Shown here piece after piece: positions 32,701 to 42,121 of a stretch of 42,838 nt of DNA. The translations under genes and the position numbers were made by a program. How positions within the stretch are numbered: the stretch's first letter is position 1; each line of letters opens with the position of its first letter. Source of the stretch: UBA6016 sp041915365 (GTDB lineage: Bacteria > Campylobacterota > Campylobacteria > Campylobacterales > UBA6016); assembly GCA_041915365.1 (NCBI GenBank), contig JAYSBP010000018.1, positions 1 through 42,838 of the forward strand. Reading direction: 5' to 3'. The notes beneath the pieces were generated by a model, which had not been told where the DNA came from, made no database searches, and saw only the letters and a list, made by a program, of their open reading frames with translations.

Positions 32701-33764
32701 CTTTTAGGTTTTCTATCACACCCTATGGCTTCGCTTATGTGCGTGAAGCCGTCAAAATTCATAAGCTCCATAATTCCTTCGTTTATCTGTTTTGCAAGAG
32801 ACGGCCCCTTGTAGATAAAACCAGTGTATACCTGCACGAGGCTAGCCCCAGCTTTTATTCTTCTGTACGCCTCTTCTGCGCTATCTATGCCGCCAACACT
32901 GATAAGGGTAGTATTTCCATATAGTTCTGCGGCTATATAGTCAAACATTTCGTAGCTCTTTTCACATAATACTTTGCCGCTTATGCCGCCAAAGTTTTTT
33001 GCGTCTTGAAGTAGCGTATAGTCTATCGTCGTGTTGGTTGCGATAATCCCTTTTGCTCCTGCCTCAACAGCCTTGATACAAAGACTTAGAGCCTCTTTTT
33101 TATCGAGGTCCGGAGCTATTTTTAGAAGTATCGGCTTGCTTGTTAGCTCTTTTGCCATAGCAAATAACTCACTTATAAACTCTTCGTTTTGCAGGTTTCT
33201 AAGCCCTTTCGTGTTTGGCGAAGAGATATTGATGACTATATAATCCGCAAACTCATGGAGGTTTTCTATTAGGTTTTTATAGTCGTTTATGGCCATCTTG
33301 TCGGCCGTTAGTTTGTTTTTGCCTATGTTGATGCCGACGGGGAGGATAAACGGATGTGTTCTCTCAACCCTTTTTCTGACCGCTACCATTCCCTCGTTGT
33401 TAAAACCAAACGCATTTTGAAGACTCTCCTCTTCTATGTGTCTAAAAAGTCTCGGTTTTGCATTTCCGTCTTGCGGTTTTGGAGTTATCGTGCCAACTTC
33501 CGTATAACCAAAGCCAAACATTGCAATTTGGCGAATCATCGTTGCATTTTTGTCAAATCCGGCGGCAAGACCCACTGGATTTAAAAATTTTTTGCCAAAA
33601 ATAACCTGCGTCAGTCTATCGTCTAAAATGAAGTTTTTGTCTATAAAGTAGTTCTGGCACGGTGTGCAAAGTCTTGATAGCCTGATTCCAGTCTCTGCTA
33701 GGTTGTGCGCAGTCTCTGGGTCTAGACGAAACAAATACTCTTTTAGTGCTTGGTATGTAAACAT
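32697..33764 (-). CDS. pyrD: Dihydroorotate dehydrogenase (quinone), class 2
   Basis: This FMN enzyme of 355 residues oxidises dihydroorotate to orotate with quinone in pyrimidine synthesis. It has the class 2 N-terminal membrane-associating helices (RLDPETAHNLAETGIRLS), then NPVGLAAGFDKNA, the catalytic-loop region ISSPNTKGLRNLQ and a late YTGFIYKGPSL. It begins the leftward seven-gene operon. Confidence 0.96.
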   Translation of the reverse strand: MFTYQALKEYLFRLDPETAHNLAETGIRLSRLCTPCQNYFIDKNFILDDRLTQVIFGKKFLNPVGLAAGFDKNATMIRQIAMFGFGYTEVGTITPKPQDGNAKPRLFRHIEEESLQNAFGFNNEGMVAVRKRVERTHPFILPVGINIGKNKLTADKMAINDYKNLIENLHEFADYIVINISSPNTKGLRNLQNEEFISELFAMAKELTSKPILLKIAPDLDKKEALSLCIKAVEAGAKGIIATNTTIDYTLLQDAKNFGGISGKVLCEKSYEMFDYIAAELYGNTTLISVGGIDSAEEAYRRIKAGASLVQVYTGFIYKGPSLAKQINEGIMELMNFDGFTHISEAIGCDRKPKR

Positions 33765-33856
33765 ATCTTCTATGTCCTATCTGGTTGGCTTAAATTGTCG
33801 AGGATTATACATAATGAAATATAAAAAGCGAAGTATTAAAAGGAATGCTTTTTGCC

Positions 33857-33864
33857 TATAAAAT
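33857..33864 (+). promoter_or_regulatory. Possible -10 box upstream of the carboxypeptidase gene
   Basis: TATAAAAT at 33857-33864 lies 83 bases before the start codon in the 182-base gap from divergent pyrD. No clear -35 box is seen, which is common in Campylobacterota. Confidence 0.3.
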
Positions 33865-33946
33865 ATTACGAAAAAAAGACGAAATTAAATGAAAGTTTTG
33901 GCACAATCGCCTAAACTCTAAAAAGAAACTACTGTGAAGGATAAGA

Positions 33947-34984
33947 ATGAAGAAAATCGGACTAACGGTTTGTTTGGCTTTAAGTATTGGCGCTTATGCA
34001 AAGACAGATATAGGTTCGATAGGATCTTCAATACCTGCTACGTCATATATAGTAAAAGAGGTCGGCAGTTCAGAGATGCTGATGTCAAAAAATAAAGACG
34101 CTAGGATTGAGCCTGCGAGCCTTACTAAAATTTTGACCAGCATAATAGCGATAGAGAGCGGCAGACTCTCTGAGACGGTAGTGATACCAAAAGAGGCTAC
34201 GCTTGTCGAACCATCGAAAGCTGGTTTTAGGCCGGGGGATAAGATAAGTCTACTAGATCTAGTAAAGGCGGCGATGGTAAACTCCAGTAACGATGCCGCA
34301 TTTGCTATTGCTATCCACCTTAGTGGGAATGTGAACGAATTTGCAAGGGTCATGAACTATAAAGCAAGGCTTCTGGGTGCTCAAAACTCAAATTTTACAA
34401 ATCCAGCAGGTTTTGACAGGGGTATTTATGCCGGACACTACTCTACTGCAAAAGATTTGCTCAAGCTAACTGAGTATGCAATTAAAAACAAACTATTTAA
34501 TGAAATAGCCCAGCTTGAAAGAGTAAGCGTAACAGAGCAAAACAGCGGCAAGGTATACAATCTAAAAACTCACAACAGATTGCTTGATAAGTACAAATAT
34601 GCGGTTGGTATTAAGACCGGATATACGAACAGAGCCGGTAAGTGCCTTATTGCTAGGGCAAAAAAAGACAACAAAGACGTGCTTCTCGTTATGCTAAAAG
34701 CAAAAGCCGACAGATGGAGCGTGGCCGAGAATATGTTTGAAAAAGCTTTTGATATGAAAGCGCCTGAGCCAGAGACTGTAGAGGATGGCGCAACAGAAGT
34801 TGCGGCTGCCGATAAAGCTGATAAACAAGTAGTAAAAAAATCATCAAGGGTATCAAAAAGAGACAAGAGAGCATCCAAAAAAGAGAAGGCTGGTTCATCA
34901 AAAAGCTCCAAGGTTGCCAAAAAAAGTACAACTTCGAAGAAGAGGCTAAAAGTGGCGCAAAAAACAAGAGGGGATAGAAGTTAA
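33947..34984 (+). CDS. D-alanyl-D-alanine carboxypeptidase (S11 family, low-molecular-mass PBP)
   Basis: The product has 345 residues with a signal peptide (1-19). The penicillin-binding motifs are SxxK at Ser58-Lys61 (SLTK), SxN at 113-115 (SSN) and KTG at 222-224. It trims the terminal D-Ala from peptidoglycan stems. Instead of the PBP5-like C-terminal domain plus amphipathic anchor, residues after about 275 form an acidic piece and then a long Lys/Ser/Arg-rich tail (KKSSRVSKRDKRASKKEK). The tail may bind wall or membrane phosphate groups. Confidence 0.92.
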   Translation: MKKIGLTVCLALSIGAYAKTDIGSIGSSIPATSYIVKEVGSSEMLMSKNKDARIEPASLTKILTSIIAIESGRLSETVVIPKEATLVEPSKAGFRPGDKISLLDLVKAAMVNSSNDAAFAIAIHLSGNVNEFARVMNYKARLLGAQNSNFTNPAGFDRGIYAGHYSTAKDLLKLTEYAIKNKLFNEIAQLERVSVTEQNSGKVYNLKTHNRLLDKYKYAVGIKTGYTNRAGKCLIARAKKDNKDVLLVMLKAKADRWSVAENMFEKAFDMKAPEPETVEDGATEVAAADKADKQVVKKSSRVSKRDKRASKKEKAGSSKSSKVAKKSTTSKKRLKVAQKTRGDRS

Positions 34985-35028
34985 TAAAATTTTTACCTCA
35001 ATCTAGGAGAAAAAATGCAAAGTAGTAC

Positions 35029-35057
35029 TTGACATTTTTTCTTATCCGCACTACAAT
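35029..35057 (+). promoter_or_regulatory. Promoter of the efflux operon
   Basis: TTGACA (35029-35034) and TACAAT (35052-35057) are separated by 17 bases. The predicted start is near 35064, about 28 bases before the membrane fusion gene. The -35 box overlaps a mini open frame (MQSST) at 35015-35032. Confidence 0.72.
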
Positions 35058-35091
35058 TCACCCAACAAAACCTCACAAAAAAGAGTAATCT

Positions 35092-36231
35092 ATGAAAAAA
35101 ATATCTATTGTTTTGGCTGCGTCGCTATTGTCGGCTGGAATTTTGTTGACGGGATGTGAACGCCCAAAGGCTACGGGAATGGAGATGGCTCCTAGCGGAC
35201 CTGTGCCGGTTGCCTCAGAGGATGTCAAAGCCGCAAATCTTCCGGCGAGCTTAGAAGCAACTGGGCAGACGCAAGCTTTTAACACTGTGCAGATATATTC
35301 AAGGGTAAATGGATACCTAAAAAAACGTAACTACACCGAGGGTGGTAGGGTATCGGAGGGGGATACTCTATTTACTATTGATCCGGCAGATCTTACAAAC
35401 TCAAGAGATTCTGCAAAAGCTTCGTTACTTCAAGCAGAGGCATCTTACGAAAATGCAAAAGCGGTACTAAACAGGATTAAACCGCTTGTTGAAGCAAATG
35501 CTGCAAGTCGCCAAGAGTATGATAATGCGGTAGCAAATGAGAGAACAACGGCTGCGGCTGTGGCGAGTGCGAAAGCCTTATATGCCCAAGCAGAGCTAAA
35601 TCTCGGGTATACAAAAATCAAATCCCCAGTGTCAGGCTATGTAGATAAATCAAAAATAGATATAGGGACTTTCATAACAGCCGGAGCAAATGGGCTTTTA
35701 ACTACTGTGTATCAGACAGATCCTATGTATGTGAATTTTAGTTTTAGTGAAAATCAAAGACTTGCATACCAAAACGCTTTAGCATCAGGCAAACTAATCT
35801 CCCCTAAAAGTGGGAAATACGAAGTTGAGTTGACTCTTGGCGACGGTAGCGTAATCAATAAAATCGGAGACATAAGTTTTACCGCTCCATTTTTTGACAC
35901 CACAACGGGCACCATGAGCTACAGGGCTACATTCAAAAACTCTGACAATAGATTGGCACCTGGGCAATTTGTCCGTGTAAAAGTGAAAGGTCTTGAGTGG
36001 AAAGATGCCGTATCTGTACCACAAAAAGCAGTTCTTACTGGCGAAAAAGGAAAGTTTGTTTATATCTGCGAGGCAAACAATACGGTAAGCCCAAGACTTA
36101 TTAAAGTAGGCGAATGGATTGGCAAAAATGTTGTTGTCGCAGAAGGGCTAAAAGCAGGAGAAAAAATTGCTGTTGAAGGGCTTACAAAGTTGAAACCGGG
36201 CGCTCCGGTAGTTCAAGCACCAGCCAAATAA
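35092..36231 (+). CDS. Efflux RND transporter periplasmic adaptor (CmeA/AcrA type)
   Basis: This lipoprotein of 379 residues has signal and lipobox LLTGC with Cys22. The adaptor pattern is complete: barrel-sandwich halves (FNTVQIYSRVNGYLKKRNYT and LGYTKIKSPVSGYVDKS), a helical hairpin rich in Ala and Gln (about 95-165), a beta barrel with DPMYVNFSFSE and the membrane-proximal domain with PQKAVL. It links the RND pump to the outer-membrane channel. It is the first gene of a three-gene operon. Confidence 0.95.
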   Translation: MKKISIVLAASLLSAGILLTGCERPKATGMEMAPSGPVPVASEDVKAANLPASLEATGQTQAFNTVQIYSRVNGYLKKRNYTEGGRVSEGDTLFTIDPADLTNSRDSAKASLLQAEASYENAKAVLNRIKPLVEANAASRQEYDNAVANERTTAAAVASAKALYAQAELNLGYTKIKSPVSGYVDKSKIDIGTFITAGANGLLTTVYQTDPMYVNFSFSENQRLAYQNALASGKLISPKSGKYEVELTLGDGSVINKIGDISFTAPFFDTTTGTMSYRATFKNSDNRLAPGQFVRVKVKGLEWKDAVSVPQKAVLTGEKGKFVYICEANNTVSPRLIKVGEWIGKNVVVAEGLKAGEKIAVEGLTKLKPGAPVVQAPAK

Positions 36232-36246
36232 TACGGAGTTTTATTG

Positions 36247-39200
36247 ATGTTTAGTAAATTTTTTATTAGTAAGCCCGTATTATCGACGGTTATTGCTGTT
36301 ATCATTATGATACTTGGCTTTAGTGCCATAAAAAGCCTTCCGATATCGCAGTTCCCAAATCTTACCCCACCAACCGTCGTCGTGTCTGCATCTTACCCAG
36401 GTGCTGATGCTGAGACCATAGCTAACAATATTTTGACGCCGCTAGAGTCGCAAATATCTGGGGCAGATGGGCTTATGTATATGACTGGTAATGCATCCGC
36501 TTTATCTGGCACGGCCTCTATTACTTGCACTTTCAATATCGGTGTCAATCAAGACTTGGCGGCTGTAGATATACAAAATAGGATAAATTCCGTTTTGGCA
36601 CAACTCCCTCAAACGACCAGAGATTTAGGCGTTACCGTTGAGAAAAGAACGTCGGACATACTGCTTATAGTGTCGGTAACGTCACCAGATGGCAGCATGA
36701 GCGATACGCAAATAAGCAACTATATCCTTACAAATATGCTAGATGAAATCAAGAAAATCCCTGGCGCTGGACGCTCGCAGATATTTGGTCGAAAAGACTA
36801 TGCCATTAGGGTATGGACAGACCCTGACAAAATGGCAAAACTTGGTGTTACGGCTAGTGACATAGGGGCTGCGATAAAAGACCAAAATATACAGGTCGCA
36901 CCGGGAAGAATAGGGCAAGCTCCAACCGACAAAGACCAGATGTGGACTATGCAGTTAAACGGAAAAGGTAGATTTTCAACAGTCGAAGAGTTTGAAAACG
37001 TAATAATCCGCTCAAATGCCGACGGTTCCGCTATAAAACTGAAAGACGTTGCAAAAATAGAGCTTGGTAGCCAAAATTACGAGTATTTCGCTAGGGTTGT
37101 TGGTAAGCCTGCGGCTGTTATAGGTATTTTTGCCGATACGAACGCCAATGCTCTTGATACGGCGGAGGCGGTCTACAAAAAAATGGACGAGTTATCCAAA
37201 AAGTTCCCTCCTGGGCTAGAATACAAGATACCTTACGATACTACGGAGTTTATTAAGATTTCCATTGATGAGGTAGTTAAAACGCTTATAGAGGCGATTA
37301 TTCTTGTAAGCCTTGTAATTTATTTGTTCTTGCAGAGCTGGAGGGCGGCGTTAATTCCGATATTATCCGTTCCAGTCTCGCTTACAGGTGCTTTTATAGG
37401 TATGTATGTACTCGGTTACTCGATTAATACGCTTACCCTGTTTGGCCTCGTCCTTGCTATTGGTATAGTCGTGGATGACGCCATTGTGGTAATAGAGAAT
37501 ATGGAGAGGATACTTCAAAGCGAGAATATAACTCCTAGAGAAGCTGCCATCAAAGCTATGATGCAAGTATCTGGCCCCGTTATAGCAATCGTACTTGTTA
37601 TGTGTGCGGTATTTATTCCGGCTACTTTTATAGGCGGTATGACAGGTCAGCTTTATAAACAGTTTGCCGCTACGATTGCCATTTCAGTTGTTTTCTCCGG
37701 TTTTATGGCTATTTCGTTTGCTCCCGCAATAGGCGCACTGATACTCAAAAAACAACACGCCGAGCCGGCTAGATTTTTTAGATGGTTTAATACTAAGTTT
37801 GGATTGATGACTGATAGTTATGTCAAACGTTCGGCGTGGATGATTAGAAAATCGACGCTTATATTTTTGGTCTATCTCTCAACTTATGGTTTTATATACT
37901 TTTTCAACAAGACGCTTCCGACGGCTTTTGTCCCTATGGAGGATCAAGGGTTTTTTATTACGAGTATTAACCTACCGGATGGGGCTACAACTAGCAGGAC
38001 TTTTGAGGTCGTCAAGGAGGTTGAGAAAATACTTGCAAACGAACCGGGCGTTTATATGTATACCGCCGTTACCGGACTTAATATTATGACTTTTTCTCAA
38101 GAGCCAAACTCTGCGGCGGTGTTCGTAAGGCTCAAGCCTTGGAGCGAGAGAACGACGAAGGAGTTAAAACTATTTGGAGTAGTCGGCTCAATCTCAAAAA
38201 AATACGGAGCTATTAAAGATGCTACCGTAATGGCTATGCCGCCCCCACCTATTAGGGGTATGGGGCCGTCTAATATGTTCAATTTTAGACTCTTGCAAAT
38301 GGGTGATAGCAATATGACAAAACTTGCCGCAACTACAGGCGAGTTTTTGAAAGAGTTAAAAACGGAAAAAACTCTGAAATCATCACTAACTACGATGCGG
38401 GCAAGCACGCCTACATTGCTCGTAGATGTGGATAGAGAGAAGGCCAAATCGTTTGGCGTGTCTATCGCTGATATTTTTGGAGCATTGCAAGCTAGCGTCG
38501 GGTATATGAATATAAATCAGTTCGACAAGAACGGCAAAATTTATTGGGTACAGGTGCAGTCCGAGGCACAGTACAGAAGCAAGCCTGAAGACATAGGCAA
38601 GGCTTGGGTGCGAAGCTCTAGCGGGAAGCTGTTACCTTTGTCCAACTTCATAACCGTTTATCCGTCAAGTGCTCCATCGACGATAGAGCACTTTAACGGT
38701 TCTTTGTCTACAACTATTATGGGTACGCCTGCGGATGGTTATAGCTCCGGCGACGTAATCAAAAGACTAGAGGAGATAGCATCTGAAAAACTGCCGTCAA
38801 ATACTTCCTTTGACTGGGAAGGGCTATACTTACAAGAAAAGCTTGTAGGTTCAAAAGCATTTATCATCATAATATTTGCGCTGGTTTTGGTATATCTAAT
38901 CCTTGCCGCTTTGTATGAAAAATGGGCACTCCCTATATCAATTATGCTAGCAGTTCCTTACGGTATAGCTGGAGCGTACGCCGTTGTTTGGGCAATACCG
39001 TTTCTTAATAACAATGTGTATTTCCAGATAGGTCTTTTGACACTCATTGGACTCTCAGCCAAAAATGCGATTTTGGTCGTCGAGTTTGCCGAGGAACAAA
39101 GACAGCTAGGCAAGAGCATATATGACGCTACTATGGAGGCGGCAAGACTAAGGTTTAGGCCTATGATGATGACATCCGTCGCATTTCTTGCGGGTATGTT

Positions 39201-39387
39201 GCCGCTCATTATGAGCTCCGGCGCAGGCGCTATGAGTAGGTTCTCGATAGGCGTAGCGATGTTTGGCGGTATGATGGCGGCTACGTTCATCGAGAGGTTC
39301 TTTATACCGTTTCTTTATTATTGGGTAGCTACGGCTAGGGAGAGATTTTTGATTAAATACAAAGGGGGCGCAGATGAAAACCACTAA
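36247..39387 (+). CDS. RND multidrug efflux pump, HAE1 family (CmeB/AcrB type)
   Basis: The ATG at 36247 is preferred over TTG at 36244 because GGAG at 36235-36238 is eight bases upstream; the product has 1046 residues. It has twelve predicted membrane helices in two repeats, each followed by a large periplasmic domain. Helix 4 has the proton-relay aspartates (AIGIVVDDAIVVIENMER), and the N-terminal LPISQFPNLTPPTVVVSASY is typical of AcrB-type drug pumps rather than metal pumps. It exports drugs or bile-like compounds with proton influx. Confidence 0.96.
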   Translation: MFSKFFISKPVLSTVIAVIIMILGFSAIKSLPISQFPNLTPPTVVVSASYPGADAETIANNILTPLESQISGADGLMYMTGNASALSGTASITCTFNIGVNQDLAAVDIQNRINSVLAQLPQTTRDLGVTVEKRTSDILLIVSVTSPDGSMSDTQISNYILTNMLDEIKKIPGAGRSQIFGRKDYAIRVWTDPDKMAKLGVTASDIGAAIKDQNIQVAPGRIGQAPTDKDQMWTMQLNGKGRFSTVEEFENVIIRSNADGSAIKLKDVAKIELGSQNYEYFARVVGKPAAVIGIFADTNANALDTAEAVYKKMDELSKKFPPGLEYKIPYDTTEFIKISIDEVVKTLIEAIILVSLVIYLFLQSWRAALIPILSVPVSLTGAFIGMYVLGYSINTLTLFGLVLAIGIVVDDAIVVIENMERILQSENITPREAAIKAMMQVSGPVIAIVLVMCAVFIPATFIGGMTGQLYKQFAATIAISVVFSGFMAISFAPAIGALILKKQHAEPARFFRWFNTKFGLMTDSYVKRSAWMIRKSTLIFLVYLSTYGFIYFFNKTLPTAFVPMEDQGFFITSINLPDGATTSRTFEVVKEVEKILANEPGVYMYTAVTGLNIMTFSQEPNSAAVFVRLKPWSERTTKELKLFGVVGSISKKYGAIKDATVMAMPPPPIRGMGPSNMFNFRLLQMGDSNMTKLAATTGEFLKELKTEKTLKSSLTTMRASTPTLLVDVDREKAKSFGVSIADIFGALQASVGYMNINQFDKNGKIYWVQVQSEAQYRSKPEDIGKAWVRSSSGKLLPLSNFITVYPSSAPSTIEHFNGSLSTTIMGTPADGYSSGDVIKRLEEIASEKLPSNTSFDWEGLYLQEKLVGSKAFIIIIFALVLVYLILAALYEKWALPISIMLAVPYGIAGAYAVVWAIPFLNNNVYFQIGLLTLIGLSAKNAILVVEFAEEQRQLGKSIYDATMEAARLRFRPMMMTSVAFLAGMLPLIMSSGAGAMSRFSIGVAMFGGMMAATFIERFFIPFLYYWVATARERFLIKYKGGADENH

Positions 39388-40816
39388 TGTTTTAGTATTC
39401 TCCACCGCCGCATCTTTGTTTTTGGCCGGTTGCGCTATAGGGCCAAACTATGAAAAGCCGAGTATTGAAGCGCCAAAACAATACACAAAAGCGGATGCGA
39501 TAAAAGCGGATCAGAATGTGACGAATATTGACAAGAGATGGTGGAAAAGCTTTGGCGATGAAGGCCTTAGTAAAGCTGTTGATAAGGCTATAGAGGTCAA
39601 CTATGACATCAAGATAGCATCTGCGCAAGTGGATGCGGTGCTGGGGCAGTTTGACGAAGCAAAGTCGTATTTGTATCCACATATCAATGCAACTGGCTCG
39701 CTAACTAGAAAAGGTGTAAGCGGTTCTACAGACAGTAGCCTAAAAAACGGCGTTACGAATACGTTTGCGGCCTCTCTTAGTATGGCAAGTTATGAGATAG
39801 ACCTTTTTGGCAAAGTCCGCAGGGCTACAGAGGCGGCAAGGGCAGTTCTGCTGGCCAGTGAATACAATAGAAGGGCTACACACCTGTCTGTTGCTTCGGC
39901 AACGGCCGCATCTTATGCTAGGTTGTCATCTCTTAACGCTCAAGTAAATATTGCAAAAGAGAATATAACTACAGCCTCCGATATAGAGCAGATAACAAAG
40001 AAAAAATATGACCTAGGATACGCATCTGAGGTTGATTGGCTGCAAAGCTTTTCGCAATTAGAGGGGGCAAAGGCTACATTGGCTCAGCTGGAAGCATCTA
40101 GGATAGCAGAGAGCGCAACGTTGAATGTGCTTTTGGGGCAAGCTCCGACCAAGATAGATACGTCAAATATAGATAGCATCAAAATCCCATCCGTACCCGT
40201 CGGTATTCCAAGCGACATACTTGGCAGAAGACCGGACGTAGGTGCGGCGGAGCAAAATCTAATAGCCTCAAACGCAAAAATAGGCGTTGCAAAAGGGGCG
40301 TATTATCCAAGCATTAGCCTAACGGGAATGTTTGGTAATCAAAGTGCAGAGTTTAGTAAGCTCTTTAGCTCGCCGACCAAGCTTTGGCAGGTGGCTCCAG
40401 CTATCAACTTGCCTATTTTTACCGCCGGACTCATAGCTGGGCAGGTAAAAGAGGCAGAGGCCGGAAAAGACCAGAGCCTAGCTCAGTACCAAAAAACAGT
40501 CATATCCGCATTCAACGACGCTGATAGCGCAATAGGTCAAAACTATCACGCAAAAGAGCAGGATGAAGCCAGCCAGAAAAAAGCGGAAGCCATGCAAAAG
40601 GCTTTTGAGAGTGCAAAACTAAGATACAAAGTGGGAAATATATCGTATGCGGATATGCTTTTAGTTCAGCAAAACTGGCTAAGCGCAAAACAACAGGCCG
40701 TAGTAGCGAAGCAAAATAGAATTATCACGACGATAAATCTATACAAAGCGCTAGGCGGCGGCTGGGATGACAAAGATACACCGGATCTTCCAAATTTTCT
40801 ACCTTCTGGAAGATAG
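39374..40816 (+). CDS. Outer-membrane efflux channel lipoprotein (CmeC/NodT type)
   Basis: The product has 480 residues with lipobox LAGC (Cys20), followed by the NodT-family opening IGPNYEKPSI. The two TolC-like repeats are visible (ASYEIDLFGKVRRATEAARA in the first and VAPAINLPIFTAGLIAGQVK in the second), and RRPDVGAAEQNL lies between. It forms the outer-membrane duct for the pump. It overlaps the pump gene by 14 bases. Confidence 0.95.
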   Translation: MKTTNVLVFSTAASLFLAGCAIGPNYEKPSIEAPKQYTKADAIKADQNVTNIDKRWWKSFGDEGLSKAVDKAIEVNYDIKIASAQVDAVLGQFDEAKSYLYPHINATGSLTRKGVSGSTDSSLKNGVTNTFAASLSMASYEIDLFGKVRRATEAARAVLLASEYNRRATHLSVASATAASYARLSSLNAQVNIAKENITTASDIEQITKKKYDLGYASEVDWLQSFSQLEGAKATLAQLEASRIAESATLNVLLGQAPTKIDTSNIDSIKIPSVPVGIPSDILGRRPDVGAAEQNLIASNAKIGVAKGAYYPSISLTGMFGNQSAEFSKLFSSPTKLWQVAPAINLPIFTAGLIAGQVKEAEAGKDQSLAQYQKTVISAFNDADSAIGQNYHAKEQDEASQKKAEAMQKAFESAKLRYKVGNISYADMLLVQQNWLSAKQQAVVAKQNRIITTINLYKALGGGWDDKDTPDLPNFLPSGR

Positions 40817-40824
40817 CTACATTT

Positions 40825-40861
40825 AAAGCAGAGGGTGAGCATATTGCTTCGCTCTGCTTTT
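40825..40861 (+). terminator. Terminator after the efflux operon
   Basis: AAAGCAGAG (40825-40833) pairs with CTCTGCTTT (40852-40860), with a short T run, nine bases after the efflux operon's last stop codon. Confidence 0.75.
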
Positions 40862-40950
40862 CCACACTAATCTACAAATCAAATTTCAAAATATAAAATC
40901 CATAATCCGCTAAGCCTTTGTTTGGCAAAATCTTTAAAAAGGAGTTTTGG

Positions 40951-41700
40951 ATGCAAAGAAGAGATTTTATAAGATTTGTAGCGGCAGGTACAGCGGTGGC
41001 TACTGCGGCACCACTACTAGCCTCAAGCGTCGGAAGAGATAACTTCATCATAAGCGATGTCAAAGAAGTATCCAAAAAGATGGTGAATGAGATATTTAGA
41101 TCAAACGCTTATTATAAAAAAAGTAAAAACAGAGCTTTTTTCGAATCTTTCACCGGCTCCCAGCATCCGAGAGTTACTTTGGTCGCTTGCTCTGACTCTA
41201 GATTTCAGATGGGGGCGATAGATGAAACACCAGAGAACGATATTTTTGTAATTAGAAATATCGGCAATCAATTTGCGTCAAACCCTGGTTCCGTGGAGTA
41301 CGGCGTACACCATCTTCATACACCGCTTCTTATATTTATGGGCCATACGAGATGTGGAGCTATCAAAGCGGCTATGTCCGATTATTCAAAAGAGAGCCTC
41401 CATATCAAAAAAGAGGTAGATACGCTAGCCTTGTCAATCAGAAAAGCTCAAAATGGGTACAGTGAAAATGAAAAATGGCTAAACGGTGTAGTATCAAACG
41501 TTCATCAGCAAGTATGTACGGCAAAGGCCGAATTTGAGCAACAAGTAAAAAGCGGCGAGTTAACTATTGTTGGTATGGTGTATGACTTTGCAAACGACCT
41601 AAAAGAGGGGCACGGAAGTATAAGGGTGGTAAACGTAAACGGTGAAGCGGATATGGAAAAAATAAAACAAATGGCTATTTTTAGGAGTGCGCTATCTTAG
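40951..41700 (+). CDS. Tat-exported beta-class carbonic anhydrase
   Basis: The ATG at 40951 follows AAGGAG at 40939-40944; the product has 249 residues. A twin-arginine signal (QRRDFIRFVAAGTAVATAAP) directs it to the periplasm. The zinc site of beta carbonic anhydrases is complete: Cys80, Asp82, Arg84 (ACSDSRF), His132 and Cys135 (GHTRCGAI). It interconverts carbon dioxide and bicarbonate. Most beta enzymes of this phylum that I recall are cytosolic, so the export signal is notable. The 3' end overlaps the next gene by four bases. Confidence 0.93.
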   Translation: MQRRDFIRFVAAGTAVATAAPLLASSVGRDNFIISDVKEVSKKMVNEIFRSNAYYKKSKNRAFFESFTGSQHPRVTLVACSDSRFQMGAIDETPENDIFVIRNIGNQFASNPGSVEYGVHHLHTPLLIFMGHTRCGAIKAAMSDYSKESLHIKKEVDTLALSIRKAQNGYSENEKWLNGVVSNVHQQVCTAKAEFEQQVKSGELTIVGMVYDFANDLKEGHGSIRVVNVNGEADMEKIKQMAIFRSALS

Positions 41701-41957
41701 TAGCGGCTCTGTTTTCTCCAAATATCCTGAACTTTTTGTGTGTAGTACTCTATAGTCTGCTGCTTCGTGCGTACGCTTCTCTCGCCTAATCTGGCGACGA
41801 ATCTTGCAACATCCGCAATAAGCCAAGTATCTTCAACCGATGACGAGCTGTCTATTTTGTCGGCTACTTCATGTGTTTCTGCTTCGACCTGTTCTCTTGT
41901 TAAAAACATCTTATTGTATTTTTTAAAGAGCCTAGCTTCGATAGTTTTTGCGCTCAT
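41697..41957 (-). CDS. Small protein of unknown function
   Basis: The product has 86 residues, no signal peptide and no membrane helix; it is charged and helical, with the phrases TIEARLFKKYNKMFL and DTWLIADVARFVARLGERS. I do not recognise a family. It is convergent with the carbonic anhydrase gene and overlaps it by four bases; the start is ATG at 41957 with AGAGGT upstream. Its even codon use suggests that it is real. Confidence 0.65.
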   Translation of the reverse strand: MSAKTIEARLFKKYNKMFLTREQVEAETHEVADKIDSSSSVEDTWLIADVARFVARLGERSVRTKQQTIEYYTQKVQDIWRKQSRY

Positions 41958-42121
41958 AAAAACCTCTGGGCGTAAATTAATTATTGGTATTTTATCAGAA
42001 TTTTGAGGTTTTTTATCAAGATTTTTAAATGTTTTTTAAAACAGTGTTAAAAACTGGTTATTACACTTTCAATGATAATGCGAATAATTGGCTATAATCA
42101 AAGCAAAAAACAAGGTAGCGA

